A stretch of 64,000 bases of DNA, from NCBI RefSeq assembly GCF_900143515.1, contig NZ_FSQT01000001.1, forward strand, positions 2,046,001 through 2,110,000, given 5' to 3'. Positions within the stretch are counted from its first letter, which is position 1. Each line of letters begins with the position of its first letter. The notes under the pieces were generated by a model. That model searched no databases, had not been told where the DNA came from, and worked only from the letters and a program-made list of their open reading frames with translations. The position numbers and the translations under genes are program-made. The stretch comes from Micromonospora cremea (GTDB lineage Bacteria > Actinomycetota > Actinomycetes > Mycobacteriales > Micromonosporaceae). Below are positions 35,050 through 44,200 of this stretch, one piece after another.

Positions 35050-36609
35050 ATGAGCGAGCAGCACAGCACGGTGGTCATCGGTGCGGGGCCGGCAGGTCTC
35101 ACGGCGGCGTACGAGCTGCTCCGGCACGGCCTGCCGGTCCGGGTTTTCGAGGCCGACGAGGTGGTCGGCGGCATCAGCCGGACCGTGGAGCGCGACGGGT
35201 GGCGGTTCGATATCGGCGGGCACCGGTTCTTCACCAAGGTGCCCCGGGTGGAGGCGTTCTGGCACGAGATCCTGCCGGACGAGGACTTCCTGACCCGGCC
35301 CCGGATGAGCCGGATCTTCTACCGGGGGGCGCTGTTCAACTACCCGCTCAGCGCGGCGAACGCACTGCGCAACCTGGGGCTGCCCGAGGCGACCCGCTGC
35401 CTGGGCTCGTACGCCCGGGCCCGGTTGCGCCCGCCCCGGGACCAGTCGCACTTCGAGGGCTGGGTGTCGGCCAGGTTCGGCTGGCGGCTGTACTCGATCT
35501 TCTTCAAGACGTACACGGAGAAGGTCTGGGGGATGCCGGCCGATCGGCTGCAGGCGGACTGGGCGGCGCAGCGGATCAAGAACCTGTCGCTGGCCAAGGC
35601 GATCCGCAACGCGTTGCTGCCCCGGCGGTACCGCACGGACGTGACCAGCCTGATCGAGCAGTTCCAGTACCCGAAGTACGGGCCGGGGATGATGTGGGAG
35701 CGGTGCGCCGAGCAGGTGCGCCACCGTGGCGGGGACCTGTCGACCGGCACCTGGGTCACCGCGGTGCACCGGGACCCGGCGCGACGACGGGCGATCAGCG
35801 TGACGGTCAACGGAGTGGGCGGGCAGCGCACCGAACCGACCGACCATGTGGTCTCGTCGATGCCGATCTCGGAGCTGGTGGCCGCGCTGCGCCCGGCGCC
35901 GCCGCCGGAGGTGCTGGCCTGCGCCGCCGACCTGCGCTACCGCGACTTCCTGACCGTCGCGCTGGTGGTGCCAGCCGAGTTCTCGTTCCCCGACAACTGG
36001 ATCTACGTGCACGACCCGGGAGTGCGGGTGGGCCGGATCCAGAACTTCGGCTCCTGGTCGCCGTACCTGGTCAAGGACGGCCGCACCTGCCTGGGCCTGG
36101 AGTACTTCGTCTTCGAGGACGACGAGATGTGGCGTACCCCGGACGCCGACCTGGTGGCGCTGGCCACCGCGGAGCTGGAGCGGCTGGGGTTGGCCCGGCC
36201 CGGCGCGGTGGAGGCCGGCTACGTGGTGCGGATGCCGAAGGCATACCCGGTGTACGACGAGCGCTACCAGCACAACGTGGACGTGATCCGGGCCTGGTTG
36301 GCCGAGGAGGTGCCGAACGTGCACCCGGTGGGGCGCAACGGCATGCACCGCTACAACAACCAGGACCACTCGATGATGACCGCCATGCTCACGGCGGAGA
36401 ACATCGCCACCGGCAGCGCGCACGACGTCTGGTCGGTCAACGTGGAGCAGGACTACCACGAGCAGTCCACCGGCGGCGACGGGCACCGGGGCACGGGCCG
36501 GGACGCGCCGGTCCTGCCGAGCCGGATCACCACGGACCCGATCACCGCGCCCGAGGGTGTGCGCCCAGCCGGCGACGGCGGCCGGTCGGCGCAGGCGCCG
36601 CTAGCCTGA
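35050..36609 (+). CDS. FAD-dependent oxidoreductase, protoporphyrinogen-oxidase/mutase-like
   Basis: The 519-aa flavoprotein starts with a strong FAD-binding fold (TVVIGAGPAGLTAAYELLRHG), then EADEVVGGISRTVERDGWRFDIGGHRFFTK. It has YTEKVWGMPADRL and ends in RNGMHRYNNQDHSMMTAMLTA before a disordered tail of about 60 residues. It belongs to the amine-oxidase/UDP-galactopyranose-mutase-like group often found with glycan genes. The precise reaction is not evident. GGGAGCGCGGCGGC precedes ATG 35050. The divergent glycosyltransferase suggests an envelope-glycan role. Confidence 0.78.
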   Translation: MSEQHSTVVIGAGPAGLTAAYELLRHGLPVRVFEADEVVGGISRTVERDGWRFDIGGHRFFTKVPRVEAFWHEILPDEDFLTRPRMSRIFYRGALFNYPLSAANALRNLGLPEATRCLGSYARARLRPPRDQSHFEGWVSARFGWRLYSIFFKTYTEKVWGMPADRLQADWAAQRIKNLSLAKAIRNALLPRRYRTDVTSLIEQFQYPKYGPGMMWERCAEQVRHRGGDLSTGTWVTAVHRDPARRRAISVTVNGVGGQRTEPTDHVVSSMPISELVAALRPAPPPEVLACAADLRYRDFLTVALVVPAEFSFPDNWIYVHDPGVRVGRIQNFGSWSPYLVKDGRTCLGLEYFVFEDDEMWRTPDADLVALATAELERLGLARPGAVEAGYVVRMPKAYPVYDERYQHNVDVIRAWLAEEVPNVHPVGRNGMHRYNNQDHSMMTAMLTAENIATGSAHDVWSVNVEQDYHEQSTGGDGHRGTGRDAPVLPSRITTDPITAPEGVRPAGDGGRSAQAPLA

Positions 36610-36636
36610 CGAGGTGTTCGACTGATCGACACGCGG

Positions 36637-37578
36637 CTAGCCTCGGCGACGCCGTGACGTCAGGTCCGCCGCCGCTGCCCGCCATTGCGGATAGTCGAAT
36701 GCGAATCCGGCGTCGGAGAGTCGACCCGGGGCGACCCGCCGGCTCTTCAACAGCAGTTCGGTGTCCGACCGGAGTGCGAATGCGCCCACCTCAGCCATCC
36801 ATCGTGTGGCCGGCAGGCCGACCGGCATCCGCCACGCCGAACGCAGCGCCCGCATGAACTCTCCCTGCGGCAACGCGCCGGGTGCGGCCAGGTTCACGGC
36901 GCCGGTCAGGTCGTCGCGTTCGAGCAGAAACCGGATGGCACGGACGAAGTCGCGGTCATGGATCCAGGAGACATACTGCCGACCGCCCGCGACCGATCCG
37001 CCGAGTCCGAGTCGCGCAAGCCAGCTCAGCACGTCGAACACGCCACCCCGGTCGGGGCTCATCACCATGGCCGACCGCAGCGCAACCTTGCGCGTGTCGG
37101 GAGTTGCCGCCCGCTCCTGAGCGTCCTCCCAATTCTGAGCGATCTTGACGCTGTACGCCCAGTACCCTGGCACACCGTGCTCGCCACCGCCGATCAGACC
37201 GTCGTACTCGTCGTTGGCGGCATCGAAGCGGTGCGCATAGATCGTCGCCGTGCTCATCTGCAACCACAGCCTGGGTGGCCGGGCCGCCTCGGCGATGGCC
37301 TCACCGATCACCCGCGTCGACTCGATCCGTGAGCTCATCATCGCCTCGAGATTTGCCGACGTGTACCGGCAGCTCACACTGCGCCCGGCCAGGTTGACAA
37401 CCACATCGCTGCCGTCGATCTGCTCGACCCACGGACCAAGCGTGGAGCCGTCCCAACGAACCTGACGCGCGCCCCGAGGTGAGCGCGTCAACAGCACGAC
37501 ATCGTGGCCCGCCGCGGTCAACGCTCGATCCAGGATCGTGCCGACCTGACCGGTCCCGCCGGGAATGACGACCTTCAC
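36637..37578 (-). CDS. TIGR01777-type NAD-dependent epimerase-like protein
   Basis: The 313-aa short-chain-dehydrogenase-type protein opens with KVVIPGGTGQVGTILDRAL (NAD-binding Rossmann loop) and continues DVVVNLAGRSV. YWAYSVKIAQNWEDA stands at the place of the catalytic YxxxK, changed to YSVK. DFVRAIRFLLERDDLTGAVNLAAP and PATRWMAEVGAFALRSDTELLLKSRRVAPGRL are typical of the YfcH/TIGR01777 family, whose substrate is unknown. GTG 37578 has GGAGGG three bases upstream. A strong promoter and a perfect operator-like palindrome precede it, so it is probably inducible. Confidence 0.83.
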   Translation of the reverse strand: MKVVIPGGTGQVGTILDRALTAAGHDVVLLTRSPRGARQVRWDGSTLGPWVEQIDGSDVVVNLAGRSVSCRYTSANLEAMMSSRIESTRVIGEAIAEAARPPRLWLQMSTATIYAHRFDAANDEYDGLIGGGEHGVPGYWAYSVKIAQNWEDAQERAATPDTRKVALRSAMVMSPDRGGVFDVLSWLARLGLGGSVAGGRQYVSWIHDRDFVRAIRFLLERDDLTGAVNLAAPGALPQGEFMRALRSAWRMPVGLPATRWMAEVGAFALRSDTELLLKSRRVAPGRLSDAGFAFDYPQWRAAAADLTSRRRRG

Positions 37579-37603
37579 GATCCCTCCACATCGGAAACTC
37601 TGT

Positions 37604-37657
37604 TTGAACATGTTCAACAATGCCTCGGAGCGTACGACCGGACCGCCGAGCCGTCAA
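37604..37657 (-). promoter_or_regulatory. Strong promoter with palindromic operator
   Basis: On the minus strand TTGACG (37657-37652) and TACGCT (37634-37629) are 17 bp apart, a near-ideal sigma-70-type promoter. Just downstream, at about +10, lies the perfect 14-bp palindrome TTGAACATGTTCAA (37604-37617), a typical TetR-family operator. It would block the epimerase-like gene by a downstream roadblock. The matching repressor is not encoded nearby. Confidence 0.75.
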
Positions 37658-37970
37658 GATCCACACGGAGTGGACGGCGGCGAGCCGGACGCGGGCGATG
37701 ACGCCAGCCGGCCCGCTGACGCGCAGCAGTTCCAGGACGCCGGGCCAGTCGGTGAGGCCGTACGGACTGACGATGCGGCTGGCGCCTTTGTTGAACAGCG
37801 CGACGGCGTTCAGGTCGGTGAGTGCCACCGGACGGCGTACCAGACGCGCCCCACTTTCCCTTACGTGAGGTAACGGCTTCCCCCTCGAAGGGGATCGATC
37901 TTCGTCCCGTATCGCCGACCGTGGAGGTATCGCAGGGCCGCGACACCGTGGCCGGATCGGGAGGAAGAAC
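37658..37970. other. Region without a supported gene
   Basis: About 310 bp upstream of both divergent genes. The minus strand reads as protein-like sequence without a good start (NAVALFNKGASRIVSPYG, GVLELLRVSGPAGVIARVRL), ending inside the promoter at 37629-37657. It may be the relic of a small gene. The right part carries GGGAGGAAG, the ribosome site of the secreted-protein gene. Confidence 0.5.
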
Positions 37971-38564
37971 ATGCGCAGAACACTCGGATGGGGAATGGTC
38001 GCGGCGACCGTCATCGCGGTGGCGGGGGCGCCGGCCGGGGCCGCTGGCAGCAGCCCGGCACGGCTGACCGGCTCGGCGGAGTTCGCCCTTCCGTACGGGC
38101 AGGACGACGACGTGCGATCGTTCGCCTTCGACGTCCGGTCGGTGCCGTACAGCCGACCGATCCCGCTTCCCGGCGGGGAGAAGGGCTCGCCGGCAGACGC
38201 GACCGGTACGGTGCGCGTCGCGCACCGGCTGGCCACGCAGGAAATCACCGTACGGTTCGAAGCGGCGGTCGACTGCATGATCACGAGCCCTGGTCATGCG
38301 ACCCTGACCGCCATCGTCACCCGCGCGGACGAGCAGGCCAGCGACTTCCTCGGCAAGCGTGTCGGATTCAGCGTGCAGGACGGCGGTCGCAACCGGGACC
38401 GGGTCGGCTTTACCTGGTCGGCGAGCGCCGACCAGAACGAGGCGGGCCAGTGGGGTCCGTCCCGGATCGGTACCTGCCTCGCGCCGGCTGCGTTCGCCAC
38501 CGTGACGCACGGGGACTACCGGGTGCGGCACGCCGAGCTGACGGCCCCGCCGGCCGACAACTGA
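37971..38564 (+). CDS. Secreted protein of unknown function
   Basis: A 197-aa precursor with a clear Sec signal peptide (MRRTLGWGMVAATVIAVAGA, cleavage probably after PAGAAG). The mature part is beta-rich (GSAEFALPYGQDDDVRSFAF, GTVRVAHRLATQEITVRFEA, FLGKRVGFSVQDGGRNRDRVG, GDYRVRHAELTAP) with two cysteines (in VDCMIT and GTCLAP) that could form a disulfide. I do not recognise the family. GGAGGAAG seven bases upstream fixes ATG 37971. A terminator follows. Confidence 0.78.
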   Translation: MRRTLGWGMVAATVIAVAGAPAGAAGSSPARLTGSAEFALPYGQDDDVRSFAFDVRSVPYSRPIPLPGGEKGSPADATGTVRVAHRLATQEITVRFEAAVDCMITSPGHATLTAIVTRADEQASDFLGKRVGFSVQDGGRNRDRVGFTWSASADQNEAGQWGPSRIGTCLAPAAFATVTHGDYRVRHAELTAPPADN

Positions 38565-38586
38565 CCCGGCGGAGGCGGCAGCAGGA

Positions 38587-38619
38587 CCACGGCGGGGCGA
38601 GAAGATCGCCCCGCCGTGG
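38587..38619. terminator. Bidirectional hairpin terminator
   Basis: A perfect 14-bp stem (38587-38600 with 38606-38619) closes on GAAGA between the converging secreted-protein and membrane-protein genes. Confidence 0.88.
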
Positions 38620-38621
38620 CG

Positions 38622-39122
38622 TCACTCAGACCGGTCCGACGACCCCTTCTTCCCGCCGTCCGTTGAGCGGCGGGCGTAGGAGATAGTGGCCGCAACCAAC
38701 AGCACCGCCCCGGTGAAGAAGTAGGTGTTGATCCCGATACCGGCCCAGAACTCACCCGTGGAGATGTCCTGAGCCCCTACGAAGCCGCCGCGCCGGATAC
38801 CCGTGACCATCAGCAGACTCTCGGCCATCCCTGGAACGCCCCTGAGGACGAGCAGGACGCTCCCGAACCACAGCGGTACCAGGATCAACCACTGAGGCAG
38901 ATGCCGAGCCCACGGGCGGACCGTAGCTCTGACAACGGCTGCCCCGACGGCCGACATCGAGATGAGTACGACGTTGAGGACTGTGTAGGCCGTCATGCCC
39001 CACGGGCCGCCACCGGTCGGATCGTCACCGGGAAAGAACACCAGGAGCACATGGGACACAACAAAGAAGATCAACCAGGCCAGGGCGCCGTACGCCCAGC
39101 GAGGACCTCTGAAGACGGACAT
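38622..39122 (-). CDS. Small membrane protein of unknown function
   Basis: A 166-aa protein with four or five hydrophobic segments (YGALAWLIFFVVSHVLLVFF, GMTAYTVLNVVLISMSAVGAA, LPQWLILVPLWFGSVLLVLRG, FWAGIGINTYFFTGAVLLVA) and a charged C-terminal tail. No family recognised. ATG 39122 starts MSVFRGPRWAYG, directly before the first helix. An upstream in-frame extension to 39461 is unlikely, since it reads as low-complexity Arg/Pro/Ser sequence. Confidence 0.65.
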   Translation of the reverse strand: MSVFRGPRWAYGALAWLIFFVVSHVLLVFFPGDDPTGGGPWGMTAYTVLNVVLISMSAVGAAVVRATVRPWARHLPQWLILVPLWFGSVLLVLRGVPGMAESLLMVTGIRRGGFVGAQDISTGEFWAGIGINTYFFTGAVLLVAATISYARRSTDGGKKGSSDRSE

Positions 39123-39240
39123 GCCAGCACCCTCGTACGACCAGCGCGACGACGCCTCCCGCCCACGGCGGGTTCGACTCCCCCGACAGAGGGAGAGGCC
39201 GCCGCGTCTTAGCTGGAGGCGTCGGCCAGGACAGCCGGTA

Positions 39241-39277
39241 GCACCTGCGGGCGCCACTCGCTGAACGGGACGATGCC
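39241..39277. repeat. 37-bp imperfect direct repeat, copy 1
   Basis: Thirty-seven bases match the segment at 40240-40276 in 34 positions. On the minus strand both copies read IVPF/IVPV...EWRPQV, so they look like relics of the same short coding end. GCGTCGGCCAG also precedes each copy. The pair flanks the P-loop kinase gene. Confidence 0.75.
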
Positions 39278-39391
39278 GGCTCGGCGCGGTCGTAGCGCAT
39301 GGTGGTGGCGGTCTGCACGGCGGGCGCGAAACGGCTGGCACATAAGGTCGGCTCGACACGGCGACGTTCGCGAGACTAGGACGGGCAGGAC

Positions 39392-40066
39392 ATGGACCAA
39401 GGCACCCGCGACGAGATGCTCGGCCGCCTGACTGAGGCAGTCGGGTCCGTCGCAGTCGCACACCCGACGCGGGTTGCCATCGACGGACCGCCCGCCGCAG
39501 GCAAGACCACGCTCGCCGACGAACTGGCCGTCGCCTTGCGCGACCAGGGCCGCGACGTCATCCGCGCGACGATCGACGATTTCCTCTTCCCCCGGGCACA
39601 GCGCTATCCGCGCGGCGAGTACTCCGCCGAAGGCTGCTACTTCGACACCCACGACTACGATGCGCTGAACCGGGTTCTGCTCGATCCGCTCGGCCCGGGC
39701 GGAGACCGACGCTTCCAACACGCGGTCTACGACCGCACCACCGATACTGCCCTGTCCCCGCCGGTCACGACCGCCCCCGCCGACGCCGTGCTGGTCTTCG
39801 ACGGCGTCTTCCTCATGCGCCCAGAACTGATTGATCGGTGGGATCTGCGCATCTTCGTGTCGACCACGCTCGAGAAGACCGTGGATCGTGCCGTGATCCG
39901 AGAGCGCCAGCTGTCACCTCGGGCCGACGTCGAACGACGCTGGCGCGAGCGTTACATCCCCTCCCAACAGCTCTACTTCGCTACGGTCCGCCCGACCGAT
40001 CACGTCGACATCATCGTGCACAACGACGAGCCCCAGCAGCCGGTCTGGGAGACCCAAACACACTGA
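39392..40066 (+). CDS. Uridine-kinase-like P-loop kinase
   Basis: The 224-aa kinase has Walker A IDGPPAAGKTTLADELAVAL (about residue 30), the DDFLFPRAQRYPRGEYSAEG substrate region with YFDTHDYDALNRVLL, and a Walker B-like VLVFDGVFLMRPEL. RERQLSPRADVERRWRERYIPSQQLYF forms the lid. This is the uridine/phosphoribulokinase superfamily; its actinobacterial small members act on unknown nucleosides or sugars. ATG 39392 has AGGA shortly upstream. It is isolated, with a 37-bp direct repeat on either side, and may have been inserted there. Confidence 0.83.
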   Translation: MDQGTRDEMLGRLTEAVGSVAVAHPTRVAIDGPPAAGKTTLADELAVALRDQGRDVIRATIDDFLFPRAQRYPRGEYSAEGCYFDTHDYDALNRVLLDPLGPGGDRRFQHAVYDRTTDTALSPPVTTAPADAVLVFDGVFLMRPELIDRWDLRIFVSTTLEKTVDRAVIRERQLSPRADVERRWRERYIPSQQLYFATVRPTDHVDIIVHNDEPQQPVWETQTH

Positions 40067-40239
40067 CCGTTTGCGGTGGTTGGTTACTGGGCTCTCGTGA
40101 TCGCGTCATGGGCCAGGGCGTCTCGGGCTATCACGAGCCCAATCCTCCACCGATCCCAAGCAGCACCGGCGGCGTCCTCGATCGCCACCCCCGGCGCTGC
40201 ACCTCCTCGGCGTCGGCCAGCGGCGGTCGCTGTTCCGGG

Positions 40240-40276
40240 GCACCTGCGGCCGCCACTCGGTGACCGGGACGATGCC
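40240..40276. repeat. 37-bp imperfect direct repeat, copy 2
   Basis: Second copy of the segment at 39241-39277, same orientation, 34 of 37 identical. The intervening 963 bp contain the kinase gene, so the arrangement could come from a duplication-insertion or from recombination between two related genes. Confidence 0.75.
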
Positions 40277-40341
40277 CGGTTCGGTCGATCCGGTCGACAC
40301 TTCGGCCCTCCGACACATCCGACGGTCCTGCCACGAGACCT

Positions 40342-41169
40342 CCCCGGGTCGAGTGGACCTCAGCGTCGGACGGGCACGGACCGGGGCAGAACCTCTACAC
40401 GGTGGTCACCGCGCAGTACACCGACGGCGGTGCGGCCGGCGGCGTACCGGCCCTGACCGGCTCGACCCGGGCGCAGTTGCAGCCCAAGAGCAAGGAAGCC
40501 GAGCACTTCACCGCCCATTCGGGCCTCACGGTGAACGACCGGCCGACCGCCCGTGCCGGCGAGCGGCTCGGCGACGTCGACCACAACGACTGGGCGGCGT
40601 ACGGGCCGGTGGACCTGCGCAACATCGGCTCGGTGACGCTCGGGGTGACCAACGGCGGGTTCGGCGGTGACATCGAGATTCGGGCCGGCTCACCCACCGG
40701 CACGCTGATCGGCAGGGCCACCATCGGATCGACCGGCGGGTGGGACAACCTGGTCTCCCCCACCGTCACGCTGACCAACAGGCCCGCCGGCACCACCACG
40801 CTGTACGCGAAGTTCGTCAACGCCGCCCAGGTCGGTGGCACCCCGGACCTGCTCTCGCTGGACTGGCTGCGGTTCAACGGGTCCGGCGTCAAGCAGGAGC
40901 CCGGCGGGGCGCTCTCTCTCGCCGCCAGCCCCGGCAGCGGCACCGCACCGCTGATTAGCACCCTGACCGCCACCGCGACGGTGCCGTCCGGGCAGAGCAT
41001 CACCGACTACGCGTGGGACTTCGGCGACAACAGCGCCGTCACGCACGGCGCGACGCTGCGGTCGACCGGCCAAAGCTACCCGCGCAAGGGGACCTTCACC
41101 GCCCGGGTGACGGTCACCTACACCAGTGGGGAGACCCGCTCGGCCAACCTGACCATCACGGTTAACTGA
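40342..41169 (+). pseudogene. 3' remnant of a secreted CBM-PKD protein
   Basis: About 275 codons with no proper start encode two recognisable modules. The first is a carbohydrate-binding (CBM6-like) domain from about 40486 (AEHFTAHSGLTVNDRP...WAAYGPVDLRNIGSVTLGV...TLYAKFV...LLSLDWLRFNG). The second is a PKD domain (ITDYAWDFGDNSAVTH...ARVTVTYTSGETRSANLTIT). SDGHGPGQNLYTVVTAQYTDGG before them recalls the C-terminus of actinobacterial sorbosone-dehydrogenase/ThuA-type secreted proteins (from memory). The N-terminal enzyme and signal peptide are gone; homology seems to begin at about 40342. GTG 40402 could start translation, but the product would lack a signal. Confidence 0.72.
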
Positions 41170-41182
41170 TCAGTGGCCCCGA

Positions 41183-41216
41183 CGGTGGGGCGGTGCCCAT
41201 CGGCACCGCCCCACCG
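41183..41216. terminator. Bidirectional hairpin terminator
   Basis: A perfect 15-bp stem (41183-41197 with 41202-41216) closes on CATC between the converging CBM-PKD remnant and the subtilisin gene. Confidence 0.88.
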
Positions 41217-41226
41217 CCAATACTGG

Positions 41227-44200
41227 TTACTGCCAGGAGCTCTGTTGCGTGTAGACGAGGTTGCCGGGGATGACCGTGCCGTTGGTGTTCAACTCGGTGT
41301 AGGCCCAGAAGTCGCCCTCGGGCAGCGGCTTGTTCGGTTTCAGCGTGAATCCCTGCGTCGTACCGCGCTCCACCGTGGAGGGGAGCGTCAGCGTGGCGCC
41401 CGAATACTTGGCGTTTCGACCGATGATGGCGTGACCCAGTTGGAAGTCGACGACCGGGCCACCGGGCAGCTGTGCGAACACGTACGCGGTGTAGCGCCCC
41501 GGCTCGGGCAGGAACTTGTATGCCTGCTCCGCGCTGGTCCAGAACCTGTCACTGCTGTAGATCAGGGTGTCGCCCTTGTACAGGTAGAGGTCGAGGTTCG
41601 TGTTCGGGTCGTCGGTGTTGGCTTCGACAATGATGCCGGCGGTGTTCGCTGGCACGGTGAAGTCGAACTTCTTCACCCCGGCCGCGCCCGGGTCGAACAC
41701 GCCGCCATAGACGCCAGCCGGCATCGAGTACGACGTCCGCTGCATCGGCGTGTAACCGGTGCTGCGAGCGGCAAGTGGTCCGGTGAAGCCAGGCTGGATC
41801 GAGCCGGACGCGCCGTTGGTCATCCGCCCGAACTCCTCCCCGTCGTCGCCGTACGGTCGGGGCGTGATTCCCCACGGACGGGCGGCGACCGGGATCCGGG
41901 CGCTGTGCGCCTTGCCGCGCCAGGCGATCGACCCGGTCACGTACCGGTCCCAGGGCGCGCTGCCCCGGCGCAGGGTGATGGTCACCGTCGCGGACCGACC
42001 CGGCTCCAGCGTCACCGATGCCGGCGTCACGGTGACCTGCATACCGTTCAGGCCGGACACCGACGAACGGTAGGTCTCCCGCGCCTCGCCCACGTTGGTC
42101 AGGGTGCGGGTGAGGGTCACCGGGCGGGTCCCGTCGTACTCGCGCAACGAGATGGCCGGCAGGTTGAGACCCTTGCCGTCGGGTTGGGCCGTCTCGCTGA
42201 ACTCGATCAGGTCTGCCGCCGTCGGCTCGATGACCAGTCCGGGGTCGGTGGCCCCGGCCAGATTGATGAAACCGCTGCCCTGGTCCAGGGCACTGCTGGT
42301 GCCGACGGTGTCGGTGGCGGTGGTCCGCAGCGCCGATGCGACCGCGCCTGGTGACCAGTTCGGATGCGCGGCACGCAGGACGGCCGCCGCTCCGGCCACG
42401 TAGGGCGAGGCCATCGAGGTGCCCGAGTACGCGTCGTACTGCCGCCCGAAGTTGCCCGGCGGTGCGACTGCGGCGATGATGTTCGAACCCGGCGCGACCA
42501 GGTCCGGCTTGAGGATGCCGGTGGCCACCTTGTCCGGGCCGGTGGAGGAGAAGTCCGCGACGCTGGGTACGCCCGGAACGCTGGAGCCGTCACCGCCGAG
42601 CCGCAGAGACACCTTGGCGTCGGTGGGGTGGCGCATCAGATAGTTGAACAAGGTGCCGGCCTGCTTCTCGGTCGGCAGGTAGACCACCGGGAAGTTGTAG
42701 ATCGAGTTGATCCGGTAGTTGCCGACGGGGTCGAAGGACACCATCGCCGCCCCGCCCTTGGCCTTGACCTCGGCGGCAGAACCGAACGTGTCGGACAGCG
42801 CGCAGGCGACGACCTTGCCCGTGATCTTGGCAGGGTCGAGGCTCCCCGGTTCGCAGTACACCGCGCCCAGATCTGGCGAGCCGGCCTGCTCGCCGAAGAC
42901 CATCGGACGCGAGTCGCCACCGGGCAGAGCGTCCAGCGAGCCGCCGACGAGCTTCGTGCCGTCGCCCAGCTTGACGGTCGCCTCGTCGAGGTTCGTCACC
43001 GCCGCGCCAACCGTGGTCACCCAGGGCGCCGCGTTGCTGATCGCCCCGCTCACGATTCCGGTGTTTCCGGCCGACGCCGCCACGAAGACTCCCGCCAGCG
43101 TGGCGTTGAGGAAGGCGATGCCGATGGGGGTGTTGGCTTCCCAGTCGCCGAGATCGCTGCCGATCGAGAAGTTCAGGACCTGCACGCCGTCGGCGACGGC
43201 CGCGTCGATGCCGGCGATGATGTCGGCGTCGTAGCCCATGCCGGCCCAGAGCACCTTGTAGACGGCGATCTGTGCGTCCGGCGCCACCCCGGAGATGGGA
43301 CCGAAGCCGCGACCGTCGATCGTGACGTTCGACATCGGCAGACCGGCCGCCGTGGACGCGGTGTGCGTGCCGTGCCCGTTCATGTCGCGGGCGGACAGGA
43401 CCTCGCCCTCGGGCAGCGAGCCGCCGTTGGCGAGCCACGAGTCGGCGAAGTACCGGGCGCCGACGATCTTGCCGTTGCAGTGCTCGGCCACGAAGGACAC
43501 ACCGGTCTGGCAGGTGCCGTGCCAGCTCGCGGGGGCGGGCATTCGCTTGGCGAACGACGCGCTCTCCGGCCAGATGCCGGTGTCCAGGACGCCGACCACG
43601 GTGCCCGCACCCGTGCCGGGGCCGGGCTTGACCGGCGTGCCGGCGGGGCCCGATGCCGCCGGCTGGTCCAGCTCACCAGGAGTGGTGGCGGTCGGGGTGC
43701 CCGCGGTCGAGGTGGTAGGCGTCGCGGTGGGCGGAGTCGTTCGGGTGCCGAGCGCCCGGGAGGCGGTGACGGCGCGGACGCGTTTGTCCGCCCTCAATGT
43801 AATCGCCTGCTTGGCGGTCAGCTGCGCCGAGAACCCGTTGAAGGCGGTGGTGTACATGGCGTTGACCTGGATCCCGGCCGCGGCAGCGACGGCGCTGCGC
43901 TGCGCGTCGAGGTGTGCGCGGTAGGCCCGTGACGGTGCCGACGTGACGTCCAGCCGGTGACCCGCTTCCGGGCGGGTTCGCGCCAGCCCGGACACGCCGC
44001 CGGCATACGAGGTCAGGGGATCCTCGGCCAGTTCGACGATGTACTGGCCCGAGCCGTTCTCGTCGATGGTGGCTCGTTGGCTGGCCGAGGTCTTGCCGTC
44101 GGGTCGACGATCGGCCCCGTCGGTCAGGGTGACCCTCTTGTCGTCGCCGGGGGCGAAGTAACTGACGGCACCGCCGTTACCCGATGGCCCAACGGGGGCC

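Noticed and set aside
37614..38531. Minus-strand ORFs covering the secreted-protein gene
   Set aside because: Most of the stretch is shadow of the 37971-38564 gene. The protein-like part at 37660-37870 lacks a start and runs into a promoter, so it is reported only as a possible relic.
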